Below are positions 51,701 through 60,122 of a DNA stretch of 64,000 bases, in pieces; positions within the stretch are counted from its first letter, which is position 1; each line of letters begins with the position of its first letter. The stretch lies in the NCBI GenBank assembly GCA_963677505.2, contig CAXXWB010000045.1:1-64000 (forward strand), read 5' to 3'. Under the pieces are notes generated by a model. It had not been told where the DNA came from. It was given only the letters and a program-made list of their open reading frames with translations, and ran no database searches. Origin of the DNA: JBGSUZ01 sp963677505 (GTDB taxonomy: Bacteria; Bacillota; Clostridia; Peptostreptococcales; Acidaminobacteraceae). The position numbers and the translations under genes were made by a program.

Positions 51701-53095
51701 TTAGGAGCGGCTCGGATTAGAGTTCGTTCACTGATGGCCGTCATGTCAGAAAGAAACAAAAGTGACGAAGATTTTAATAGGCTCAACAGAGGAGCATTAA
51801 CCTCCCAAGAACGCCTTTCCTTGACTAAAAAAACAGTGAATAAAAAGGGCGCTAAGCCAGTTTCAACACGAATAGAATTTACAAAGGCTATGAAGGAAAC
51901 TCACACCATATTAGCCCCTCAAATGTCGCCTATGCATTTTAGACTCTTTGAGGCGGCGTTCCAAAGTGAGGGTTATAACCTAGTGGTATTACCTTCAGTA
52001 GATGAGTTGGCTATACAAGAAGGTCTTCAACATGTTCATAACGATGCATGTTATCCTTCAATTATTACCATTGGTCAGATTATGGCAGCTTTAAAATCTG
52101 GTGAATATGATTTACACAACACCAGTGTCATTATCTCTCAAACAGGCGGCGGTTGCCGTGCGACTAATTATATAGGATTTTTGAGAAAGGCATTGAAAGA
52201 CTCAGGACTCGATCATATTCCCGTCATTTCTCTCAACTCAGGTGGCTTAGAAAAAAATGAAGGCTTTAAAATCTCGCCCAAATTATTGAACAAACTGGCT
52301 ATAGGCTTGATTTACGGCGATTTATTTATGCGTTTGATTTATCAAGTCCGACCCTATGAAGTTGAAGTCGGCGCCACGAATGATTTGTATGAGAAATGGA
52401 ATGATAAAGCAACATTCAATGTGGCGGGGGGTAAATTCTTGGCCTTTAAGAAGGATATGGCAAGTATCGTCAGTGATTTTGCCAACATTCCCGTTACCAA
52501 TGAAAGTAAACCAAAGGTGGGTATTGTAGGGGAAATCCTTGTAAAATACCACCCTGTTGCCAACAATCACTTGGTGGCAACTTTGGAAAATATGGGAGCA
52601 GAAGCCATTGTTCCTGACTTAACCGATTTCTTATTGTATTCAAGTTATAACAATACAATCAAAAATCAATTATTAGATACCTCTTTAATGAAAAAATATA
52701 CCAGCGATGTGGCCATTAAATTTATTGAGTACTATCGCAAAGAAATGCGAAAAGCCCTTGAATCTAGCAATCGATTTACTGTCCCTAGTCGAATTGAAGA
52801 GAAGGCCCACTCAGCGTCTCAATTGATTTCCCTCGGTCACCAAACAGGGGAAGGATGGTTTTTGACGGCTGAAATGATTGAACTTCTCAATAGTGGTGTA
52901 AATAACATTGCTTGTCTTCAACCCTTTGCTTGTTTGCCAAATCACATTGTAGGAAAAGGCATGTTCAAAGCCCTTAAAAAGGCCTATCCCAATGCAAATA
53001 TTGCAGGTATTGATTACGACCCAGGGGCCAGCGAAGTCAATCAAATGAATCGTATTCTTTTAATGATTACGAATGCTAAAGACCATATTGGTTAA
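48800..53095 (+). CDS. giant acyl-CoA dehydratase activase-related protein (BcrA/BadF family)
   Basis: A 1431-residue fusion of two ASKHA-type ATPase modules and a dehydratase-like part. GLDIGSTTVKMV (near 6) and FLGIDAGSTTTKLIAI (near 323) start the two ATPase modules; GVCAGGTGAFIDQM and NEACSSGCGSFIETF supply cysteines for the shared iron-sulfur cluster. A DUF2229 region with GIPRVLNIYENYPFW follows near 675 and the C-terminal third resembles 2-hydroxyacyl-CoA dehydratase subunits. Small relatives drive radical dehydration of 2-hydroxyacyl-CoA; the role of the giant form is not established. ATG after GAGGTGGCTTC. Confidence 0.88.
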   Translation: MSVSLWGGLDIGSTTVKMVIIDDQTNIIHKEYVRHGSEIKKSVEDIMQNAYKHLGNISLKFQITGSGGLALAEQLGIPFIQEVIAGTKAVERLFPETDVAIELGGEDAKITFFSTPVEQRMNGVCAGGTGAFIDQMAILLDTDAAGLNELAKNYHTLHPIASRCGVFAKTDIQPLINEGVPKEDLAASIFQAVVNQTISGLACGKSIKGKVAFLGGPLFFLSQLRERFYKTLGLTENEIIAPEFAHYMVALGCAVESAKQTPEFTIETLMEKIKNGGDLHNIESVSLEPLFKDEEAYLAFQKKHQTYKVKRNELATYKGPIFLGIDAGSTTTKLIAIDQEGQVLYQHYDSNKGNPLHSACIALTELYDLMPECTYIGQSVVTGYGEHLLKAGLMIDEGEIETITHYRGAEYFQPGVTFVLDIGGQDMKSLKIKNGFIESIMLNEACSSGCGSFIETFAIAMGMDVKSFAKEAVHSSEPVDLGTRCTVFMNSKVKQAQKEGASVADISAGIAYSVIKNALYKVIRLKNIKALGNKIVVQGGTFFNDAVLRAFELTTGVEVIRPDISGLMGAFGAALIAKDNFIEGTVSTILPASELSDFNVEITNDRCKLCGNTCLLTIQTFSNGKRFVSGNRCERGLKDHTVIDRGPNFFDYKYKRLFQYKPLSNEKAYRGTIGIPRVLNIYENYPFWYRFFTDLGYRVELSRRSSKEVYGKGIDSIPSESVCYPAKMVHGHIEDLIERGVNNIFYPSIPYEIKESINADNHYNCPIVTSYPETIRLNVGHIEKPEINYFNPFLPLFDRDKMVKITQREMAKYDIDPRDIERAIDCAYGELEIYKNDLKIKAEEMIEQARKENRKIVILSGRPYHIDPEINHGIPQMISNYGMAVISEDAIVHLSDLTRPLRIVDQWAYHTRLYHAAEFVSKHSDMELIQLNSFGCGLDAVTIDQVEEILAKKNKTHTVIKIDEINNLGAARIRVRSLMAVMSERNKSDEDFNRLNRGALTSQERLSLTKKTVNKKGAKPVSTRIEFTKAMKETHTILAPQMSPMHFRLFEAAFQSEGYNLVVLPSVDELAIQEGLQHVHNDACYPSIITIGQIMAALKSGEYDLHNTSVIISQTGGGCRATNYIGFLRKALKDSGLDHIPVISLNSGGLEKNEGFKISPKLLNKLAIGLIYGDLFMRLIYQVRPYEVEVGATNDLYEKWNDKATFNVAGGKFLAFKKDMASIVSDFANIPVTNESKPKVGIVGEILVKYHPVANNHLVATLENMGAEAIVPDLTDFLLYSSYNNTIKNQLLDTSLMKKYTSDVAIKFIEYYRKEMRKALESSNRFTVPSRIEEKAHSASQLISLGHQTGEGWFLTAEMIELLNSGVNNIACLQPFACLPNHIVGKGMFKALKKAYPNANIAGIDYDPGASEVNQMNRILLMITNAKDHIG

Positions 53096-53138
53096 TAGAA
53101 TTCGTTAAAATCTAGATAAACTTTAAGACAGTATAAAT

Positions 53139-53172
53139 TTGAAAGACAGAGGGTTGACTCTGTCTTTCTTCT
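53139..53172 (+). terminator. intrinsic terminator
   Basis: GAAAGACAGAG and CTCTGTCTTTC form an 11-bp stem with a six-base loop, followed by TTCTTACTT, after the activator gene. Confidence 0.7.
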
Positions 53173-53190
53173 TACTTAGGAGGTGCTCTT

Positions 53191-54117
53191 ATGTCATTAG
53201 AATGGTTAGTTGAAGGGGAAATAGGTTATTTTAGAGGTCCCGCGACAGTAGGTTTAATAAAAGGAAAAACAGGCTGGATTTTCATTGATTCAGGTGTGGA
53301 TGCAGATGTACCCAAAAAGGTAATTAAGGCATTATTGGCAATCACAGGTGAGAAGAGCCTTTCTGTCAGCACGGTGATTAATACCCATGCCCATGCAGAT
53401 CATACAGGGGGAAATGCCTATCTCCAGCGCAATTATAACGCTCAGGTAGTCGCCAGCTTAGGGGAGAAACCCTATATTGAAAATCCTTTCATAGAACCTC
53501 ACTATTTGTTCTCTGCAGAAGCGCCAAAAGCCCTTCATAACAAATTCTTTGAGGCTAAACCATCTTGTGTCAATCAAAGTATTTCTTTTAAATCAGAAGG
53601 TGGTCAGGACTTGCCTGTAGGTTCAAACGTGATTGAGACTATAGATGGTATTTCTTTAGACTTTGTTAGACTGCCTGGACATGCCAAGGAAATGATGGGA
53701 GTTTTGACTGAGGAGGGTTATTTCTTCTGTGGCGATTTACTCTTTCCTAAAATCATATTAGAAAAACATCCACTCCTTTTTCTTCACGACAACAAACTAT
53801 TTTTAGAGTCCTTAGAATGGGCATCCCATCAAGCATTCAAAGGGGTTATTTTGACCCATGGCGCTTATTTCAAAGATCACTTGCCTACGGTCGAGGAGAC
53901 CAGAGAATCTATACTTCATACGAAGAAGACTCTATTGTCCATAATCAACAGCCCAATGGATGAATGCCTAATTCATGCTCAAATGGCTCAGCATTATGGT
54001 CTAAGTGAATCCTTTGGCGATTGGCATTTGAACCATGGTGTTGTTAGAAGTTATTTAGCGGATGGTCTTGAAAGTGGTGTTCTGAAATGGGAAAATGGCC
54101 TATACATGCCTTTATAG
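53191..54117 (+). CDS. MBL-fold hydrolase
   Basis: A 308-residue metallo-beta-lactamase-fold enzyme with HAHADH at 66-71, then a histidine in LPGHAKE, an aspartate in FFCGDLLFP and a histidine in LTHGAYF, so all metal ligands are present. The 140-residue C-terminal part is unusual and may be a helical accessory domain. Possibly glyoxalase-II-like. ATG after AGGAGGTGCTC. Transcribed towards the AlaX gene, convergently. Confidence 0.8.
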   Translation: MSLEWLVEGEIGYFRGPATVGLIKGKTGWIFIDSGVDADVPKKVIKALLAITGEKSLSVSTVINTHAHADHTGGNAYLQRNYNAQVVASLGEKPYIENPFIEPHYLFSAEAPKALHNKFFEAKPSCVNQSISFKSEGGQDLPVGSNVIETIDGISLDFVRLPGHAKEMMGVLTEEGYFFCGDLLFPKIILEKHPLLFLHDNKLFLESLEWASHQAFKGVILTHGAYFKDHLPTVEETRESILHTKKTLLSIINSPMDECLIHAQMAQHYGLSESFGDWHLNHGVVRSYLADGLESGVLKWENGLYMPL

Positions 54118-54162
54118 GGAAATGTATAGACCACTTTTATTTAGCTGAGTCGGAATCGTGTA

Positions 54163-55374
54163 TTAAACCAATAAGGCTTCTATATATTCAATGAGTTCAT
54201 CGGTTTGTTCAGGGTCGCTTAAACTGCCCTGCACACTATGGGGAGCGCCGCCACCTTTAAGGCTAAATTTCTTTTGAGCCTCTGCAAAGAGGGTTTTACA
54301 ATCAATAAGGGTCTGGGTTTTAGGCCGTGCCAAAATCAATTGGGTTTGGGTTTCATTTTTACTGAGAAGCAAGAGACCAACTTTATCTTGAACCTCAGTA
54401 AATTTTTGACTCAAACGCTTTAAATGGTCTAGTGAGCGCATTTCATATTGATAAATGTAGAGGGGTGTGAAGCTTCCCAGTTCCATGTCGTCTTCCATTT
54501 TTTCTAACCATCTATCAATTTCTAATTGGAGAAGTTCATCAGTTAAAGCTATGTTTTGACCTTTAATGTCATTTAACTGCTGTTCTTTTTTCTCTATTTG
54601 CTCTAGGACTTGGTCAAGAGGTGCACTGAGACGCTTAGTTAGCTGCTCTAAAATTCTAAATTGCTTTTGAATATAATCGATATAGCGCATGCCACAAACA
54701 AATTCTAAACGAGTGCCGCCTTTATAATTCTCATATTTGGTAATTTTAAGCCCCATAACCTCAGACGTGCTATTGGGGTGTGTACCGCCGCATGGAGAAT
54801 GATCAAGACCTTCAATTACAACAACCCGAATACCTTCATCTACTTTAGGCTGTTTTCTAAGTGGCAATTCTTTTAACTCATCATCTGAAGGGTAAATGGC
54901 TTGAACTTTTAGACCCATGCTAATAGCTGTCATGACGGATTTTTCAATTTTCTCAATGTCCGCTAATTCCAATTTTTGATCAATATCAATGGTGGTGTAT
55001 GTCTCGCTGAGGTGAAAACCAACGGTTTTTGCATCGTAGTCCCTAAAGAGTAGGGCAGACAAAATGTGCTGACCATTGTGCTGTTGAGTCATATCCATTC
55101 TGCGTTCCCAGTCTACGACACAGTTAAGATTTTCTCTTTCATTAGGCAAATGGTCCACATAGTGATAAACTAAGTCATCTACCCACTGGACATCTGTCAC
55201 TTTTGAATTTCCAATTGTGCCTTGATCCGCAGGTTGACCGCCGCCTTCAGGATAGAACGGACTCTTGTCTAAAATAAGTGCACTGCCCTTAGGGGTTTCT
55301 TTTATTTCAATAATGTTGGCAATAATGGCTGCTGGTACCTCTGAGCTTTGGTTCGGGTATAGTAATTCAGTCAT
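54163..55374 (-). CDS. alanyl-tRNA editing protein, AlaX long form
   Basis: A 403-residue free-standing editing protein related to the second half of alanyl-tRNA synthetase, which removes serine or glycine wrongly attached to tRNA-Ala. Zinc ligands HNGQH (99-103) and CGGTH (195-199) are intact. A coiled-coil (residues 240-275) and a DHHA1-like C-terminus (GGGAPHSVQGS) make this the long form. ATG after AAAGGAGATTG; I drop two extra residues in the longer frame. Confidence 0.88.
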   Translation of the reverse strand: MTELLYPNQSSEVPAAIIANIIEIKETPKGSALILDKSPFYPEGGGQPADQGTIGNSKVTDVQWVDDLVYHYVDHLPNERENLNCVVDWERRMDMTQQHNGQHILSALLFRDYDAKTVGFHLSETYTTIDIDQKLELADIEKIEKSVMTAISMGLKVQAIYPSDDELKELPLRKQPKVDEGIRVVVIEGLDHSPCGGTHPNSTSEVMGLKITKYENYKGGTRLEFVCGMRYIDYIQKQFRILEQLTKRLSAPLDQVLEQIEKKEQQLNDIKGQNIALTDELLQLEIDRWLEKMEDDMELGSFTPLYIYQYEMRSLDHLKRLSQKFTEVQDKVGLLLLSKNETQTQLILARPKTQTLIDCKTLFAEAQKKFSLKGGGAPHSVQGSLSDPEQTDELIEYIEALLV

Positions 55375-55527
55375 AAACAATCTCCTTTTGTGAAGTTTCT
55401 ATACTTTGGTATACCATAGCTTTCTTGTAATATCAAGCTTTACAACGATTTTATTTGAAAGACTATAGGTTTATCCCAATAATAATGATAAAATATATCA
55501 TGCAAAATCTATCAACGAGGTGAAAAT

Positions 55528-56433
55528 ATGGAACGCTGGTTAAATATTCAAGAAAATCTTAACGAAATCCTTTTTGAGGTCATGCAGATTGAAAATGAGG
55601 CTTTTGTAGAAGAAGCAAAAAATGTCTATGAGTTGGGTATTAAAAATACCGTTGAAGGGCTTTTCTTTACTCAATATCTCTCATTCCACTACCCTGACGA
55701 AAATGGCAAAACCTTATTTAGCCGTTATATAGAAAAACATCCTGACAGCTCTTTGAGCTTGGTCACCAGCCTGCGTTTTAGTGTTTACGAAGTAAAGAAA
55801 TATCCTGCAGGGATGGGATTAAAGGATTTATACACCAAGCAAGACTTTTTGGTAAAAGGGGAAGAAGAGCTTTCTGAAGGGGATATTATTGTAGCAACCT
55901 TGGTCAGTATCGGTCCCGATCATTTTATCAATGAAGACTTCATGCTGTTCCCAAGTCAATACAAAGATCCTTTTGTGAAGGGGATTATGGAGAAATATAA
56001 CGAGCTATGTCGTTCAAAAGGCGCGATGGACTTAGAACATTTTGTTAAAACGAACCCTCTTATCATTATGAAATTTGTTGAAATAATCAACAATGTTGAG
56101 CAAGATGCCTATGAAGCACAAGAAGATTATTTAGTTTATCAAACGGTATTCCTTGTAGGGGATATGGCATTGGCGAAAGCAAAAATAAAAGAAGATCCTG
56201 ATTTTGAGATTACCCTAGATGAATCAGGTTTTTTAGTGACAAGACTCTTTATGGACAAAGGTACAGAGGATGAAAATCTAATTGCTGAAATTGTTATAGA
56301 CGGCAATCGTATTGAAATTGAAGCCCTTGACGAATTCAGACAAAATATGGCTAAAGCAAAAGTCGAAAGTCTTTTACAAGATTTAGCTGTCCATTTCAAG
56401 GACGAAGTGGTTTCAATGGATGATTTATTCTAA
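55528..56433 (+). CDS. conserved hypothetical protein
   Basis: A 301-residue acidic protein starting at an ATG after CGAGGTGAAAAT. Its central part (GEEELSEGDIIVATLVSIGPDHFINEDFMLFP) looks like a small beta-barrel module and the last 120 residues a helical-beta domain. I do not recognise a family with certainty. It sits 39 bp before the methylase gene and may be cotranscribed with it; whether the two work together is unknown. Confidence 0.65.
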   Translation: MERWLNIQENLNEILFEVMQIENEAFVEEAKNVYELGIKNTVEGLFFTQYLSFHYPDENGKTLFSRYIEKHPDSSLSLVTSLRFSVYEVKKYPAGMGLKDLYTKQDFLVKGEEELSEGDIIVATLVSIGPDHFINEDFMLFPSQYKDPFVKGIMEKYNELCRSKGAMDLEHFVKTNPLIIMKFVEIINNVEQDAYEAQEDYLVYQTVFLVGDMALAKAKIKEDPDFEITLDESGFLVTRLFMDKGTEDENLIAEIVIDGNRIEIEALDEFRQNMAKAKVESLLQDLAVHFKDEVVSMDDLF

Positions 56434-56472
56434 TCCTTAGATTAAATAAAGACCTTCAAAGGATGTGTAGGC

Positions 56473-58461
56473 ATGAGTGTGGCAGAACGGCTGAGATTTG
56501 ATAAAACCCTTGATACAGCGAAAAGAATCGAAACAGGCAGTTATTATACACCACCAGAGTTGGCTGAGTTTATGATCTGTCTGTCTCTGAGTACCCTTCT
56601 AGCTAAAAGGTTTCCAATTCTGGACTTTTCTGACTATATGAAATTGTTCATGCCACAGTCATCTTTATCTGCTTCAAAGGAAAATCAAACCTTTGAACCA
56701 ACCTTAGAAAAGCAGCAAAGTGAGGGAATTGGAAAGATTCTAAAAACGCTTAAAGTGCTGGACTTATGCGTTGGCAGCGGTGTATTTCCGCTAGCCTATC
56801 TTCAGGTGATGGCGCATTTCTTTCTTCAAGAAGGTCTGGAAACTCAAGAAAGTTTTAAAGCTTTGGCAAATCAGTTAGCTGATGGCATTTATGCAGTGGA
56901 CATACAAGCAGAACCCTTAACACTCTATGAAAACGAATTAAAGACCCTATATGAGGCTAAACCAAGTCACATTAAGACATTTTGCTTAGATGCTTTGTCA
57001 GACGATGCACTTCTGAAAGCGCCTCAGCTGAAAACACAAATGGACAAAGGTTTTGATTTGGTGCTAGGGAATCCCCCCTATTTAGGTGAAAAGCATCACA
57101 AAGAAATTTTCCAAGCCTTGCGCGGTACGGATTTTGGTGCCAAATATTATGAAGGCAAAATGGATTATTTCTATTTCTTTATTTATCGGGGATTTGAGGC
57201 ATTAAAGGCTGACGGACAGCTCTGTATGATTACCACCAATTATTTTGCAACAGCTGATGGCGGAAAGCTTTTAAGAAAATACTTTAAAGAGAATACCCAC
57301 TGGGATGGAATTGTCAATTTCAATGATTGTGCCTTATTTAAAGATGCTTTGGGTCAGCACAACATGATTTTTGTCCTGTCAAAGCCCAGTGACGTAGGTT
57401 CTAGTCACCTTTGTTACCCAAAGGGTAAAGACGTGACTTTAAAGGCCTTGTATCAGACATTAATTGTTAAAAATTCAACAGATCAATGGGATTATGAAGT
57501 TATTCAACCTGAACGGCTTTTTGATCATCAGGGCATGTTGAATATCCTCCCAAGTCAAGCTTATCAAAGTGTTTTGGACAAACTTCAATTTGATGAAACC
57601 AGACCTAGAACCACTCTGGGAGAGTTATTTCACGTACAACAGGGTATAGTCAGTGGTTATGACAGAAACTTTAAAGAGGACAAAGGCGTCTTTGTCTTAT
57701 CCAACTCCGAAGTGGAACTTCATCCGGAATTGGAATTCCATCTGAAGCCTTTTTATAAAAACAGTCAGGTGAGAAAGTATAGAGTTACTAAACCAACCCA
57801 GTATCAGATCTTATATGTGGCCGAAAAAATTGATTTATCCCTTGAGTCTTCAAAATCCCTTATTGACCACTTGCAGCCCCATTTTGAGCGTTTGTCTCTT
57901 AGAAGGGAAGTTGTCAAAGGCATTCGACCCTGGTATGCTCTGCAGTGGCCAAGAGAACCTTGGCGATTTACAGGGCCTTTAATTGCAGCACCACAAAGGG
58001 CCTATGTCAATGTCTTTGCTTATGAAGAAAATGACCTATATGGTAGTGCAGACCTTTATTATATTTCTGATAGAGAGTCTGACCGTTATACCAAAGACAG
58101 AACTTTATTTATGACGGCATATTTGAATTCTCCAATTATTTACTATTGGCTGGCCCTTAAAGGAAAGCGAAAGGGTTCCATGCTTGAACTATATGCCACG
58201 CCATTAAAAGCCATACCAGTACTTAACTACAATTCTGATGATTCTAGTCATCAAGCAGTCGTTGAGCTCACTCAATCAGTCTTGTCGGCACTGAATGAGG
58301 GTGTTCATTATGAGGTTATTATCAAGGAAAGACTGCCTAAAATCCATCAAATTATTTACAAAGGATTGGGACTCACAGAAACTGAAATTGAAACAGTTGA
58401 GGCTTATTATCAGTCCATGGGCGCAATAGAAGTTGAACCTAACTATTGGTATACAAAATAG
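56473..58461 (+). CDS. Eco57I-type N6-adenine DNA methylase
   Basis: A 662-residue methylase: the SAM loop LDLCVGSGVF at 96-105, the catalytic N-P-P-Y at 200-203, and a TaqI-like specificity region (LKPFYKNSQVRKY, WYALQWPREPWRF, YLNSPIIYYWL). These proteins methylate adenine at a DNA recognition sequence, alone or as part of a restriction system. No nuclease or BREX-type gene is next to it in this window, so it is an orphan here. ATG after GGATGTGTAGGC. Confidence 0.85.
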   Translation: MSVAERLRFDKTLDTAKRIETGSYYTPPELAEFMICLSLSTLLAKRFPILDFSDYMKLFMPQSSLSASKENQTFEPTLEKQQSEGIGKILKTLKVLDLCVGSGVFPLAYLQVMAHFFLQEGLETQESFKALANQLADGIYAVDIQAEPLTLYENELKTLYEAKPSHIKTFCLDALSDDALLKAPQLKTQMDKGFDLVLGNPPYLGEKHHKEIFQALRGTDFGAKYYEGKMDYFYFFIYRGFEALKADGQLCMITTNYFATADGGKLLRKYFKENTHWDGIVNFNDCALFKDALGQHNMIFVLSKPSDVGSSHLCYPKGKDVTLKALYQTLIVKNSTDQWDYEVIQPERLFDHQGMLNILPSQAYQSVLDKLQFDETRPRTTLGELFHVQQGIVSGYDRNFKEDKGVFVLSNSEVELHPELEFHLKPFYKNSQVRKYRVTKPTQYQILYVAEKIDLSLESSKSLIDHLQPHFERLSLRREVVKGIRPWYALQWPREPWRFTGPLIAAPQRAYVNVFAYEENDLYGSADLYYISDRESDRYTKDRTLFMTAYLNSPIIYYWLALKGKRKGSMLELYATPLKAIPVLNYNSDDSSHQAVVELTQSVLSALNEGVHYEVIIKERLPKIHQIIYKGLGLTETEIETVEAYYQSMGAIEVEPNYWYTK

Positions 58462-58564
58462 CGTATGTGTCTATTATACCGATACAATTTGAATCCATTC
58501 TTGTTTATATAGATACAATTAGGTGCTATAATCTAATTGACTAAGTATGAAAAGAGGGACAATA

Positions 58565-59104
58565 ATGAAAATTTCAACGAGAACAATGGCAATTGGCGGT
58601 ATTTTTGCTGCATTGGTAACACTAGGGACCATGATTATAAGAATTCCGACACCTATTCCAGCCAATGGGTATATACATATTGGTGATAGTTTGGTGTATC
58701 TTTCAGGTATATTGCTCGGCCCTTTACTGGGAGGTATTGTCAGTGCAATTGGTTCAGGAATTGCAGACCTTTTCGGTTACGCTGTTTATGCACCTGGAAC
58801 TACCTTAATAAAATTCTTTGATGCTTTTATGACAGCTACAGTTTTTATCATGGTTCAAAAACGTTTTAAAGGTTTTTCAGGCACGATTATTGGCTATATT
58901 GCTGGCGTAGTAGTAGGTGGTGCCATTATGGTTGGCGGTTATTACCTCTACGAGACGGTTATTTTTGGATCAGCAACAGCCATTGTATCGGTTATTCCCA
59001 ACATTGCACAAGCTGTGGGTGGCGCAGTCATTGGTCTGCCACTATTAATTGCCCTAGGAAAGACTAAATACTTTACAAGATTGAACGGAACATTAAATTC
59101 ATAA
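58565..59104 (+). CDS. ECF transporter S component
   Basis: A 179-residue, six-helix substrate-binding subunit of energy-coupling-factor transporters. FAALVTLGTMIIRIPTPIPANGYIHIGDSLVYL and GPLLGGIVSAIGSGIADL are the typical first half. I start at the ATG after AGAGGGACAAT; an upstream in-frame ATG lacks this. The vitamin it binds cannot be told from sequence, and no riboswitch is visible upstream. The ATPase module genes are elsewhere. Confidence 0.82.
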   Translation: MKISTRTMAIGGIFAALVTLGTMIIRIPTPIPANGYIHIGDSLVYLSGILLGPLLGGIVSAIGSGIADLFGYAVYAPGTTLIKFFDAFMTATVFIMVQKRFKGFSGTIIGYIAGVVVGGAIMVGGYYLYETVIFGSATAIVSVIPNIAQAVGGAVIGLPLLIALGKTKYFTRLNGTLNS

Positions 59105-59136
59105 AAATGTTAAATGGCCGACAGTCAGGAGACTAT

Positions 59137-60006
59137 ATGAAGTGGATAGAAAGAAATGAAACATGTTGGTGCGGTAGTAATTTAAAAGCGAAAAAATGCA
59201 ATTGCGGCATTTCAGAAGCTTTGGATGGGTACTCAAAAAAAGGTTACAAAATTCCAAAACGCAGTCTAATTAAGGACGAGAAGACCATTGAAGGCATGAG
59301 AGCCAGTGGTAAAATCACGACTAAAATTTTAGACGAAGTGGCAACACTTATTAAACCAGGCACAACAACTGAAGAAATTAATACCTTTGTTCATAATCGC
59401 ACCCTAGAAATGGGTGGCATTCCAGCGCCACTCAACTATAACGGTTTTCCAAAGAGCACCTGTACTTCTATTAACGAAGTCATTTGCCATGGCATTCCTA
59501 GCCCTGATCGTGTCCTCAAAGAAGGAGATATTATCAATGTGGATGTGACCACCATTTTAGATGGTTGTTACAGCGATGCAAGCCGTATGTATGCCGTTGG
59601 AGAAATTAGCGAAAATGCAAAGAGACTGATAGAAGTTGCCAAAGAGTCTTTAGACATTGGCAGATCTGTGGTTAAACCTTTAGCCACCACTAACGATATA
59701 GGTGCTGCAATTGAACAGTATGCCGATTTAAACGGTTACGCTGTCGTCGAAGACTTTGGCGGTCATGGTGTAGGGCTACAATTCCATGAAGATCCTTTTG
59801 TTTTCCATTTTGACACGGGAGAACCTGGCATGGTCCTTTTACCTGGCATGACCTTTACTATTGAGCCAATGCTTAACGAGGGCACTTACGAGTGCAATAT
59901 CCTCTCAGATCATTGGACGGCGGTTACTGCTGATGGTATGTTGTCGGCTCAGTGGGAGTATACCTTACTTGTTACTAAAGATGGTACCGAAGTTATTGCT
60001 TATTAG
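59137..60006 (+). CDS. map: methionine aminopeptidase with N-terminal SEC-C-like zinc motif
   Basis: A 289-residue enzyme that removes the starting methionine from new proteins. The N-terminal ETCWCGS...KKCNCG has C10, C12, C21 and C23, a SEC-C-like zinc motif of long MetAPs. The core has INVDVTTILDGCYSDASR, GHGVGLQFHEDP, FTIEPMLNEG and the final WEYTLLVT, carrying the five metal ligands. I choose the ATG at 59137 after AGGAG rather than 10 residues upstream. Confidence 0.92.
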   Translation: MKWIERNETCWCGSNLKAKKCNCGISEALDGYSKKGYKIPKRSLIKDEKTIEGMRASGKITTKILDEVATLIKPGTTTEEINTFVHNRTLEMGGIPAPLNYNGFPKSTCTSINEVICHGIPSPDRVLKEGDIINVDVTTILDGCYSDASRMYAVGEISENAKRLIEVAKESLDIGRSVVKPLATTNDIGAAIEQYADLNGYAVVEDFGGHGVGLQFHEDPFVFHFDTGEPGMVLLPGMTFTIEPMLNEGTYECNILSDHWTAVTADGMLSAQWEYTLLVTKDGTEVIAY

Positions 60007-60122
60007 TTAAATAGGCCTGAAAAGTCATTAAACTAACTTAAAAATAGAAATATTTTACAAAATAATCGCAGAAAGTCTTGTTTTCTTATTATCCATATAT
60101 TACCATATAAGTGGTGATGATA

